Shown here in pieces: positions 1 through 8,241 of a DNA stretch of 64,000 nucleotides. Both the position numbers and the translations under genes were made by a program. This DNA comes from Mucilaginibacter lappiensis (GTDB lineage Bacteria; Bacteroidota; Bacteroidia; Sphingobacteriales; Sphingobacteriaceae), in contig NZ_FTMG01000018.1 of NCBI RefSeq assembly GCF_900155965.1, forward strand, positions 84,430-148,429. The letters run 5' to 3'. The notes beneath the pieces are model-generated. The model was not told the DNA's origin, made no database searches, and worked only from the letters and a program-made list of their open reading frames with translations. The first letter of the stretch is position 1, and every line of letters starts with the position of its first letter.

Positions 1-310
1 TGCGGTATTCTTTACCACAAACTATTTAGGTACAATGGGCTTGGAAAGTATCAAGCAGTTGGAGTTAAATATTCCACAGGATTTAGCTATGGTAAGTTTT
101 GATGATAATGAAATATTTAGTTTGTATCCACCCGGAATCACAACTATACAACAACCTACATATGAGATAGCAAAATCGGCTATTGATCTTTTATTGGCAC
201 AAATGGGGGCCGATCGGCATAATATATCAAAAATTAAACTGCAGATACCTTCTAAACTTATAGAGCGGGGATCAACAGCAGAAAAGAAAGAGGTATTGGT
301 GAAAAATTAA
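1..310 (+). CDS. LacI-family transcriptional regulator, C-terminal part (5' end outside window)
   Basis: The reading frame is open from base 2 to the stop at 308-310, so only about the last 102 residues are present. They match the end of the periplasmic-binding-protein-like effector domain of LacI/GalR regulators: a Rossmann-like segment, then IPQDLAMVSFDD, a PPGITTIQQP segment and a helix ending in a poorly conserved basic tail. This is the usual C-terminal order of the family. The DNA-binding helix-turn-helix lies upstream of the window. The gene points towards the SusC/SusD operon, and the leader between them carries LacI-type palindromes, so it is probably the local regulator responding to a sugar released from the glycan (inference). 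Confidence 0.9.
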   Translation, partial: AVFFTTNYLGTMGLESIKQLELNIPQDLAMVSFDDNEIFSLYPPGITTIQQPTYEIAKSAIDLLLAQMGADRHNISKIKLQIPSKLIERGSTAEKKEVLVKN

Positions 311-486
311 GAGTTTCTGCTTATCAAAATCTATCTATTTTAAGAATATTTGAATTATCTGGAGTCAACTGTAATTTAAAATTCAAAAAATCAGTTTTTA
401 TATTATCATTTTTATATTTTTTAATGAATATTAATGTGCTTGTCGAAATAAATTAAGTTTTTCGATAAAAAATGATCTGAAAATTT

Positions 487-502
487 GGTAAAACATTTTA
501 CT
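487..502. promoter_or_regulatory. Weak operator-like site GGTAAAACATTTTACT
   Basis: This is a near palindrome with AAAACATTTT in place of AAAACGTTTT. A related half-site, GGTAAAACAT, recurs at 532-541, and a third imperfect site with an AAACGTTT core is at 672-679. They look like degenerate members of the same operator family, but binding cannot be judged from sequence alone. Confidence 0.4.
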
Positions 503-545
503 ATCTTATATTTGATTATTCTATCTTATACGGTAAAACATATTT

Positions 546-571
546 ATATTGATAAAACGTTTTATCAATAT
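546..571. promoter_or_regulatory. Probable LacI-family operator, perfect 26-bp palindrome
   Basis: Every base from 546 to 571 pairs with its partner about the central CG at 559-560. The core is TTGATAAAACGTTTTATCAA. The central CG flanked by A- and T-rich half-sites is typical of LacI/GalR operators. It lies 236 bases after the stop of the LacI-type gene and about 370 bases before susC. Confidence 0.75.
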
Positions 572-762
572 TTTTAAAATCTTTCGCTACGGTGAAAGCG
601 CTATTTGTTTTATTAAGGCTGTTGTGCGTATATAAAATTGGAAAACAGCTTACTGGTTCATTTTTTTGGATAAACGTTTTGTTGCTTTTATAGCTGAACT
701 TGGCTTATAGGCATACTTTAAATCGGTGGTTTATCATCGGAGGTTGCTTGTTATGCACTTTT

Positions 763-780
763 TGATAAAACGTTTTATCA
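763..780. promoter_or_regulatory. Second LacI-family operator, perfect 18-bp palindrome
   Basis: TGATAAAACGTTTTATCA is identical to the central 18 bases of the operator at 546-571. The two centres are 213 bp apart, about 20 helical turns, which would allow a looped tetramer (inference). It lies 162 bases before the susC start codon. Confidence 0.75.
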
Positions 781-942
781 TATTTAGTAATTTATTGTTA
801 AATTTAATTCAACTGCATGAAGAAACAAAGACTTACCGCTTAAAAGCAGGTAGCAACTCGCTACCAAAACTTCTTACTACCTCAGTTGCAGGGGCATCAC
901 CCTTGTCAAAACAATCTTTAACTGTTCATTTAATTAAAAATT

Positions 943-3900
943 ATGATCAAATTTTTCTACGAAAAAAAATTCCTTTATTACACGTGCATCATTCCAATCC
1001 TGTTGGTATTGGGAATGCCTGTATTGCAAGCCCAGGACGCTAAAACTACCGGTAACCAGGTTACTGTAGCTGGTTTAATTAAAGATGCCAGTGGCCCTTT
1101 GCCTGGCGCATCTATTGTTTTAACAGGTTCTGCTTCGGGTGTGTCGGCCAATACATCGGGAAGATTTACTTTAAAAGTTGAAACCGGTAAATCAATTACC
1201 ATAAGAATGCTGGGTTATGAGGCACAAACCATTAAGATTACCGAACCTAATACAAATTTAGTAGTTGTACTCAAGACCGATCAAAAGGTACTCAAAGATG
1301 TGGTGGTTATTGGTTATCAACAGGTTTCACGCAGAAGCGTAAGCGCTGCAATTACTTCTGTTGACCCTAAAACCATTGCCGATATTCCTACACCAACCTT
1401 TGATGCGTTGTTGCAGGGAAGAGTAGCGGGTTTGAACGTACAGAATTTTTCGGGCGAGCCGGGGGTACGGAGTAATGTAACTTTGAGAGGTAATACCTCA
1501 GTTAGCCGTAGTATTGATAATAATACAGGGTCTGCATCAGGTAAAGCAAGCTTAGCCAGGGCCATTTCAGGACCACTATATGTGATTGATGGTGTGCCAC
1601 AAAGCACTGAGGATATAGCCGCAATTAATTACGGTACAGGTACCGGTACAGATGTGCTTGCAGGTATCCCCATTAATGACATTGACAACATTGACATATT
1701 AAAAGATGCGTCTGCAGCGGCCATTTATGGTTCAAGGGGAGCCAATGGGGTTATCATTATCACCACAAAAAAAGGTACTGCCGGTAAAACCAGGATAAAC
1801 TTCTCAACCTATCACGGTATTGTTGATCAACCCAAGTTAGATAAGGTACTTACCGGGGCCGAAGAAACCAGAGCTAAGTTAAACTTGATTAATCATTATG
1901 GCAATTATACAAATCTTAGGAACATCCCACAGATATTAACCGATACTTTAAATCCGGCATTTAATAATGCCAACGATTATCGGAGCGGCATTTATCAAAC
2001 AGGTAAGGTTGATAACTACGAGCTGTCTATAAGCGGTGGTAATGACCTGGTAACTTACCGTTACGGTTTAAACTATTACAATGAAGATGGAATTATCAAA
2101 AAAACGGGCCTGCAGCGTTACGCCCTAAACAGTACAGTTGGTATTAACATATCACCTAAATTAAAGATAAGTACCCAGATCAGGTTTTACCGGGTTGATC
2201 GCCCCACCTCACTGAGTGATTTGAGTGGTAACGTAAATCCATTTACCGGGGGATATTATGCTAATAGCCCATTGCCACCATCAAACTTATATCTCACACA
2301 GGACAATAAAGATTTTCTTTATGGCAGTTCAAATGTATCAACAGATGCCAATACCAACAATAGTATTACCATTAGCCCTACTATTGACTGGCACATCAAT
2401 GATCATTGGTTATTTAATACAGTTATTTCGTACGAAAGTGCCGGGAGCCGCAGGGATGCTTATACACCAGGAGTAGTAAGGCAGAGTGGGTTAGGATATG
2501 CGTCAAGCTTTGTTGATAACTCTGCCAATTACCTGATGAGTAATAATATCCAGTTTAGTACCACCTTGAATAAGGATCACCATATAAACGTTTTATTGGG
2601 TCAAAATACAGAATACCACTCCTATAGAGCAACTGATGCTGAGGCGGATGGAATTCCTAATGATCAGATATCCATTGTTAAAGTATTAAACAAAAATAAT
2701 TCCACAGCCTATTCAGATTTGATTGAAAGCGGCATTCAAACCGGTTTCCTAAGGTTAAATTACGACTTTAAAGGTCGCTACCTCATATCAGGCGTGTTTA
2801 ACGCCGATGCGTCATCTAAGTTTGGTGCAGGGCAACGGGTAGGTTATTTCCCTTCCGTATCTGCAGGTTGGATCATCAGTGATGAGCCCTTTATGAAAAG
2901 TACCAAAAACTGGCTTACCTTATTTAAGCTGCGCGCAAGCTATGGTATCACTGGTCGTCAGCCAGATAGTGGCGATAATTATCTGTCGTTCAATACTTAT
3001 AATATAGGTGCAGGTGGTTTTACGGGTAGCAGCAGTCCGCAAACCGGGCAAAATCTTTCCAATACTTATAACGGTATTGCAGCGATATCCCCTAATTTTA
3101 ACGGCGGTTTAAGCAATAAAAACTTAACCTGGGAACATTCAAAACAGGCAAATCTTGGGGTCGACCTTACTTTTCTTGATGGTCGTTTTAATTTTGTTGC
3201 CGATGCTTATGTTAAAAACACCAGTAAGGGTATTTTTAGTTTGAGCTTGCCGGTAACTACCGGTTATACCACCATTGTAACCAACTCTATTGGTACACAA
3301 AACCGCGGTTTGGAAGCATCTTTTATTGCACATTATTTTAATCCTAAGAGTGCTTTTCAGTGGGAAACCGATTTTAACATTGCTTATAACCAAAATGAAA
3401 TTACTTCATTGCCAAACGGTGGACGCGATATTTATATAGATCATTATGTTTTAAGGCAGGGGCAACCAATTAACGAGTTTAACCTGTTTCAGCAAACGGG
3501 GGTTTACAAAACAGATAAGGATGTTCCTATTAACCCGGTAACAGGGCAACCACTAAGTTTTTATGGCTATCCGTTTAAAGGTGGCGACCCGATATGGAAA
3601 GATTCAAACGGCGACGGCGTTCTTGACCAAACAGACTATGTGCCGGCAGGAAATCCCAATCCTAAATTCACCGGCGGGTTTAATAATATTTTTGGCTATA
3701 AAAACTGGACCGTATCAGTATTCTGTACTTTTACGCTTGGACGCGATATTTTTAACGATTACCTGGTTGGTAAATTATCACATCTGGTGCCAACTGACGA
3801 TGGTAATTCTGACCCGTACCATGATATTACTAATAATGCTTTTCCTGATCTAAGCGGCATTAATTACTGGCAAAATCCTGGTGATAATGCAAAATACCCC

Positions 3901-4197
3901 TCACTAAGTTCGGTAAGCGGAACCAGGTATAAATATGCTGCATCAAGTTCGGCCTGGGTCGAGAACGGAAGCTATCTGCGTGTAAAAACGGTTTCCTTAT
4001 CCTACACATTCAATCCAGCTGTTTTAAAAAATCTGCACCTGAGCCGCTTAAGGGTATATGGTATGGTTGATAACCTGCATATTTTCCAAAAATCAAACGT
4101 ACCCGATGCCGAAGAAGTTGATGCTTTTGGTATTTACAATGGTAGTGGTTACCCTATTCCTAAAAAGTATACCCTGGGTGTTGATGTAAGCTTTTAA
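943..4197 (+). CDS. SusC/RagA-family TonB-linked outer membrane transporter
   Basis: The protein (1084 aa) should import oligosaccharides across the outer membrane together with the SusD homologue that follows. A signal peptide spans about residues 1-31 and ends LQAQ. A carboxypeptidase-regulatory-like domain lies at about 39-112, and a TonB-box-like VVVIGYQQ at 120-127. The plug domain carries ALLQGRVAGLNV and the SusC signature around ILKDASAAAIYGSRGANG (252-269). The rest is a beta barrel ending in the aromatic residue F. The start ATG at 943 gives a clean signal peptide. Length and order are normal for SusC. It is the first gene of an operon with 27 bp to susD. The glycan cannot be read from this protein; the neighbouring mannosidases suggest a mannose-rich one. 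Confidence 0.96.
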   Translation: MIKFFYEKKFLYYTCIIPILLVLGMPVLQAQDAKTTGNQVTVAGLIKDASGPLPGASIVLTGSASGVSANTSGRFTLKVETGKSITIRMLGYEAQTIKITEPNTNLVVVLKTDQKVLKDVVVIGYQQVSRRSVSAAITSVDPKTIADIPTPTFDALLQGRVAGLNVQNFSGEPGVRSNVTLRGNTSVSRSIDNNTGSASGKASLARAISGPLYVIDGVPQSTEDIAAINYGTGTGTDVLAGIPINDIDNIDILKDASAAAIYGSRGANGVIIITTKKGTAGKTRINFSTYHGIVDQPKLDKVLTGAEETRAKLNLINHYGNYTNLRNIPQILTDTLNPAFNNANDYRSGIYQTGKVDNYELSISGGNDLVTYRYGLNYYNEDGIIKKTGLQRYALNSTVGINISPKLKISTQIRFYRVDRPTSLSDLSGNVNPFTGGYYANSPLPPSNLYLTQDNKDFLYGSSNVSTDANTNNSITISPTIDWHINDHWLFNTVISYESAGSRRDAYTPGVVRQSGLGYASSFVDNSANYLMSNNIQFSTTLNKDHHINVLLGQNTEYHSYRATDAEADGIPNDQISIVKVLNKNNSTAYSDLIESGIQTGFLRLNYDFKGRYLISGVFNADASSKFGAGQRVGYFPSVSAGWIISDEPFMKSTKNWLTLFKLRASYGITGRQPDSGDNYLSFNTYNIGAGGFTGSSSPQTGQNLSNTYNGIAAISPNFNGGLSNKNLTWEHSKQANLGVDLTFLDGRFNFVADAYVKNTSKGIFSLSLPVTTGYTTIVTNSIGTQNRGLEASFIAHYFNPKSAFQWETDFNIAYNQNEITSLPNGGRDIYIDHYVLRQGQPINEFNLFQQTGVYKTDKDVPINPVTGQPLSFYGYPFKGGDPIWKDSNGDGVLDQTDYVPAGNPNPKFTGGFNNIFGYKNWTVSVFCTFTLGRDIFNDYLVGKLSHLVPTDDGNSDPYHDITNNAFPDLSGINYWQNPGDNAKYPSLSSVSGTRYKYAASSSAWVENGSYLRVKTVSLSYTFNPAVLKNLHLSRLRVYGMVDNLHIFQKSNVPDAEEVDAFGIYNGSGYPIPKKYTLGVDVSF

Positions 4198-4224
4198 TAT
4201 TTAACGGCAATAAAACGAAAAGAA

Positions 4225-5715
4225 ATGAAAAGAAATATAGTAAGATACACAGCCGGATTATTAATGATAACCGGGTTAATTAGTGTAAGCTCCTGCAAAA
4301 AAATACTTGATTTGCAGCCGCATAACTCCACCTTTACCAACGCTTATTTTACCAACGGAACAGATGCCAATACCGCCATTGCAGGTGCATATGCGCTTTT
4401 GCGTTCGGTATTGCTCAATAATTACTCGTTCCATGTATATGGCGACGCAACTACCAGTGAGTTTAGCATTAACTCGGGGTTTGATGATGCCAACTACAAC
4501 ATCTCAAACGGTGAATTTACCGGGTTAAATGTTGGGCCAGGTATCTGGAACTGGTTAAATTACTACCAGCTTTTACAGCAAATAAACCTGATCATTAACA
4601 AAGTACCTGGTATCCCGATAAACAAGTTCAGTAATCAGGATGATAAAAATCAGATTATTGGCGAGGCTTATTACCTGCGGGCGTTTACTTATTTTTATAT
4701 GACCAGGGTTTGGGGTGATGTGCCTTTAAAACTGCAACCCGATCTGGACGTGAGCCAGGCTGTAAATATCCCCAGAACACCTGCTGCTGATGTACTTAAA
4801 CAGTGTTTAGCCGATTTGAAGATTGCCGAAAGTAATTTGGTTTTTGGTTATGCCGATGAAAGTCAGCGTGCCGTTAGAGCAAACAAAGGTTCGGCTTTTG
4901 CACTGGAAGCTCATATCACAGCGTGGACACATGACTATGCCGCGTGCGAACAAGCTACCGCTCAGGTAATTAATAATGGGCAATATCATTTGGTTACCGA
5001 TACCTCGCAATTCAGTAAAATATTTATTGGTAAATCAGTAGAGGGGATTTTTGAGATCAATATTGATTATCAGCAAAGCGAAGGTATATCACTCAATAAT
5101 CCTTATCAAAGTGGATATGCACCTACTATCGCCTACCCCTTTGTTGCACAAAAATCAAATCTGGAATGGCCGGTAAGTACCTTGTATGTGAATACCTTGT
5201 TTAAGGATACTACAGATTTGAGGTATAAAAAATACTTTTTTCAGGCGCAATCAACCAGCGGACAAACCATTAAGTACTCGAACATTACTTATGCAGATGG
5301 ATCAGCAAAAAACGATCCGCGTTTATCCAATAACATTATCATTTTCCGCCTGGCCGACATTATGCTTCTGAGAGCCGAAGCATTAAATCAGTTGGGGCGT
5401 GATGGCGAAGCATTGACATTGTTAAACACCATCCGAAGCAGAGCGGGAATAGCTAATTACACCGGAGCCGGTAATGCGCTTGCCAGAACTATACTGGAAG
5501 AGCGTTTGCGTGAACTCTTTTATGAGGGCCAATCTTTTTATGACCTGGTTCGTACCAAGCAGATTGGTAACTCCAGCAGCAGTTTCATTAGTGATTATTC
5601 ACACATTAATGATACGAGGGTAAACCTGGGAGGGAATCTGTGGCCTATCGACCCAACCATGTTTAAGGACGATTTTGTATTAAAACAAACACCTTACTGG
5701 CAAGGTAAACTTTAA
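4225..5715 (+). CDS. SusD/RagB-family surface glycan-binding lipoprotein
   Basis: The protein (496 aa) should sit as a lid over the SusC barrel and bind glycan at the cell surface. It has a lipoprotein signal with lipobox Cys24 (VSSC), followed by KKILDLQP, a start typical of SusD. The helical TPR-like body includes GEAYYLRAFTYFYM and, near the C terminus, RLADIMLLRAEALNQLG and ILEERLRELFYEGQSFYDLVR, both strong RagB/SusD signatures. It follows susC by 27 bp and precedes the fasciclin-like gene by 18 bp, so all are probably co-transcribed. Confidence 0.96.
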   Translation: MKRNIVRYTAGLLMITGLISVSSCKKILDLQPHNSTFTNAYFTNGTDANTAIAGAYALLRSVLLNNYSFHVYGDATTSEFSINSGFDDANYNISNGEFTGLNVGPGIWNWLNYYQLLQQINLIINKVPGIPINKFSNQDDKNQIIGEAYYLRAFTYFYMTRVWGDVPLKLQPDLDVSQAVNIPRTPAADVLKQCLADLKIAESNLVFGYADESQRAVRANKGSAFALEAHITAWTHDYAACEQATAQVINNGQYHLVTDTSQFSKIFIGKSVEGIFEINIDYQQSEGISLNNPYQSGYAPTIAYPFVAQKSNLEWPVSTLYVNTLFKDTTDLRYKKYFFQAQSTSGQTIKYSNITYADGSAKNDPRLSNNIIIFRLADIMLLRAEALNQLGRDGEALTLLNTIRSRAGIANYTGAGNALARTILEERLRELFYEGQSFYDLVRTKQIGNSSSSFISDYSHINDTRVNLGGNLWPIDPTMFKDDFVLKQTPYWQGKL

Positions 5716-5733
5716 CCGTTAAACAACACAAAC

Positions 5734-6423
5734 ATGAAAACATTAAAAATATTTATATCCATCTTATTCGTAGCGGTTGTGTTTTTTTCCTGTAAAAAGG
5801 ATTATACCATTGGGGGCGATCTGTTTAAGGCCCAGGTAAACATGACCACATACGATTATCTGAAAACCAACCATGCGTTTGACACGCTGGTTATGATGAT
5901 CAATAAAATGAATCTGAAAGATGAGGTGAACAGCGCCGGAACCTTTTTTGCGGTGACTAATTACTCTATCACCAACTTTGTATTAGCAAAGAAGGCTCAG
6001 TTAAGCATCCAGAAAAACAATGAAAACCTGGTTTTTACATTTGACTCGCTCAATTTTGCCTCACTCAAAGATTCTTTAAGAGCCTATATGTTCAAAGATA
6101 AAATTACGAGAGATAATTTGTCACAGAAAGGAATATATACCCAGGCTTTGGATGGTGAATACCGGCTAATTCAACTGAGGTCTACAACTGATTATACCAA
6201 TAGTATTTTCACCACCAATCCGCAGTATATATACCTTACCAAGGTAGTACCATTGACACCCGGAGGACCGGTACCGGTTGATATAAATGGGGTACAACAG
6301 GTTGATCCAAGACAGCTGCTCTCCACGCTGTGCCAAACAACAGGTATACTAACTACAACAGGTGTGTTGCATGTGTTGAACAATAATCATACGTTCACTT
6401 ATTTCAACAATGTCAACAATTGA
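5734..6423 (+). CDS. Fasciclin-domain-like lipoprotein of the PUL
   Basis: The protein (229 aa) has a lipoprotein signal with lipobox Cys20 (FFSC), so it is likely exported to the outer membrane. The body resembles a single divergent fasciclin (FAS1) domain: TTYDYLKTNHAFDTLVMMI, then GTFFAVTN, an SLRAYMFKDKIT segment and a C-terminal TTGVLHVLNN strand. FAS1 proteins of this size commonly follow SusC/SusD in Sphingobacteriaceae, and a role in surface glycan or protein binding is inferred. Spacing to the genes on either side is 18 and 24 bp, consistent with one operon. Confidence 0.75.
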   Translation: MKTLKIFISILFVAVVFFSCKKDYTIGGDLFKAQVNMTTYDYLKTNHAFDTLVMMINKMNLKDEVNSAGTFFAVTNYSITNFVLAKKAQLSIQKNNENLVFTFDSLNFASLKDSLRAYMFKDKITRDNLSQKGIYTQALDGEYRLIQLRSTTDYTNSIFTTNPQYIYLTKVVPLTPGGPVPVDINGVQQVDPRQLLSTLCQTTGILTTTGVLHVLNNNHTFTYFNNVNN

Positions 6424-6447
6424 TAAATTTTTTAGATAGCTAAGAAA

Positions 6448-7416
6448 ATGAAAAAAAACTATAAAATACTTTTTGTTATTTTAATGGCAGCCGGAGTTAT
6501 TGGCTGTGTTAAAGCCCCTCATGGTTTTTTAAGTAGCCAGATCAGGTATCGCGACAATCCTATCCAGGTACAGCGGGGGGTCATAGTTCAGGGCATAGCA
6601 GTTGACAATGATGGCTCAAGTGCACCCGTAACTTATCAGGTATTGGACATCAGGGATGCGGTAACTCATAAACATGCCGATTCGCTTTATAAAAACAGGG
6701 ACAGATATGTATACACCTCACAGTTTGATCCGAATGTGGATACAACGGTTGCTTTGCTCAATAGTATCCGTAAAAATGTAAATCTTCCAAGTTTTGATTT
6801 TAATACACATACAGGAGCGTTTACCTTTTATAATACCACCGCAAATGTGCCACTGGGGACATATGAGTTTGATATTTCTGCTTCTAATGAGAATGGAACT
6901 AAGACTTTTAAGAATATCGCAAATCTTAATTTCTTTGAAGGTGATGTGGCCGAAATTGATGCAGGTGGCGGAGCCTGGTTTCAGGATGGTACTACTACCA
7001 GTGGTGACATCGGTGAACCCAAGGTTACCATTACCAAATTATCAAACAAAGGGACATTGGCTATTTTAAAAATAGTTGATGAAAATGGAGTAGCCTTTAA
7101 TCCTAAGAATGGCGAGTACATCAAGCGTGGCGATAGGAGCAGTTTCGAAACATTTGCCAAGTTCCATCCTTTGATTGCTTCCGATACTTCATTAACTTGT
7201 AATTTTGAGGTTACTCCATTCCCGGTTCAAGGAGCAGCACAGGGCTTTACTATTTATTACCGCATACCGAGTCAGTTTGTTAGGATAGATCCGGGTTTTA
7301 CACCAACTTCGGCAAAAATTTATAGTGCCAACCCAAGGTTTACCTTCCGGTTGTTTCAGGAAGGGGTTTATCTGATCACTGTTAAACTTCAACACGCCAC
7401 CAGGAGCCTCAATTAA
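6448..7416 (+). CDS. Surface lipoprotein of the PUL, possibly DUF5007-like
   Basis: The protein (322 aa) has a lipoprotein signal with lipobox Cys20 (VIGC). The mature part is beta-rich, with a repeat-like segment VPLGTYEFDISASNENGTKTF resembling an immunoglobulin-like or cadherin-like fold. No catalytic motif is visible. Its place after SusC, SusD and the fasciclin-like protein suggests an extra surface glycan-binding protein (SGBP). I think it may belong to DUF5007, but that assignment is from memory of similar operons. A strong hairpin terminator follows the stop, so it ends the first transcription unit. Confidence 0.65.
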   Translation: MKKNYKILFVILMAAGVIGCVKAPHGFLSSQIRYRDNPIQVQRGVIVQGIAVDNDGSSAPVTYQVLDIRDAVTHKHADSLYKNRDRYVYTSQFDPNVDTTVALLNSIRKNVNLPSFDFNTHTGAFTFYNTTANVPLGTYEFDISASNENGTKTFKNIANLNFFEGDVAEIDAGGGAWFQDGTTTSGDIGEPKVTITKLSNKGTLAILKIVDENGVAFNPKNGEYIKRGDRSSFETFAKFHPLIASDTSLTCNFEVTPFPVQGAAQGFTIYYRIPSQFVRIDPGFTPTSAKIYSANPRFTFRLFQEGVYLITVKLQHATRSLN

Positions 7417-7425
7417 AATAACCTC

Positions 7426-7462
7426 AAACCCGGCACAGCAGAATTTGATTTGTGCCGGGTTT
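7426..7462 (+). terminator. Intrinsic terminator after the SusCD operon
   Basis: A 12-bp perfect stem AAACCCGGCACA / TGTGCCGGGTTT (7426-7437 and 7451-7462) closes a 13-nt loop and leads into T-rich DNA. It lies 10 bases after the surface lipoprotein stop. Confidence 0.85.
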
Positions 7463-7546
7463 TATAATACGTCTGCGTGTTTTTGAACGGCTCAGCTAAA
7501 TTTTAAACATTATTAACCTCATATTTATTTAACAATTATTTATCCA

Positions 7547-8224
7547 ATGAAAAAAGTTTTTCTTTTAGGCGCACTATTTACTTTATGTTTTGCCACAAAT
7601 AGTAATGCCCAACAAACCGAAGTATTTGAAAAAAAAGGGTACAAATTAACTTTTGAAAACCAGGATGCCAATTTTAGCCCCGAGCTTAAAAATAAATTGG
7701 TCGAAACCTTTTATACCGTTTATCCTAAACTGGCAAAGGCCTACAATAAAAAGACCTTAAAGAATGTAACTTTTGTTATTGATACCGCTTACAATGGTGT
7801 TGCCGCTACAGCCGATGGCCGTGTTGTTTTCAGCTCAAAATACATGACCAAACACCCACATGATATTGATGTGGTTACGCATGAGGTAATGCATATTGTA
7901 CAGGATTATGGCCAAAGCACCGGCCCCGGGTGGTTGACTGAAGGTATTGCCGATTATGCCCGCTATAAATTTGGAGTTGATAACGAAGGCGCCAAATGGG
8001 CACTGCCTGCTTTTAAAGCAACCCAAAGCTATGAAAATAGTTACCGCATCACGGCCCGTTTCCTGGTATGGATAGAGACAAGTGTTAAGCCAGGCCTGGT
8101 AAAAAATTTGGATGCCCAACTACGCAACCATACCTTTACCAATGATAGCTGGAAGCAAGAAACCGGCAAAACATTAGACGAACTTTGGACAGCCTATGCG
8201 GCTAATCCGGTTATTGGAGCGTAA
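7547..8224 (+). CDS. Secreted basic-secretory-protein-like metallopeptidase
   Basis: The protein (225 aa) has a signal peptide of about 21 residues ending SNAQ. The zinc-peptidase motif HEVMH is at 112-116, followed by GPGWLTEGIADYARY, where the Glu and Asp after the HExxH helix are conserved in the basic secretory protein family (BSP, first known from plants). The length is normal for the bacterial form. It lies 17 bp before the fucosidase gene and is probably co-transcribed with the glycosidases. A protease beside N-glycan hydrolases suggests that whole glycoproteins are the food (inference). Activity is plausible because the motif residues are intact. Confidence 0.85.
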   Translation: MKKVFLLGALFTLCFATNSNAQQTEVFEKKGYKLTFENQDANFSPELKNKLVETFYTVYPKLAKAYNKKTLKNVTFVIDTAYNGVAATADGRVVFSSKYMTKHPHDIDVVTHEVMHIVQDYGQSTGPGWLTEGIADYARYKFGVDNEGAKWALPAFKATQSYENSYRITARFLVWIETSVKPGLVKNLDAQLRNHTFTNDSWKQETGKTLDELWTAYAANPVIGA

Positions 8225-8241
8225 CCCATTCACAACATTAT

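Larger units (their letters stand above)
311..942 (+). promoter_or_regulatory. Long AT-rich leader between the LacI-type gene and susC
   Basis: These 632 bases contain no convincing gene. The stretch holds two perfect palindromes built on TGATAAAACGTTTTATCA, a shorter AAACGTTT core at 672-679 and two looser GGTAAAACAT sites near 488 and 532. An open frame at 726-1043 overlaps the start of susC and resembles no protein I know, so I treat it as noncoding. I could not place a -7 TAnnTTTG box with confidence. Confidence 0.6.

Noticed and set aside
726..1043. 105-codon open frame in the susC leader
   Set aside because: It overlaps the susC signal peptide in another frame, contains an operator, and its peptide is not protein-like (basic, no pattern).
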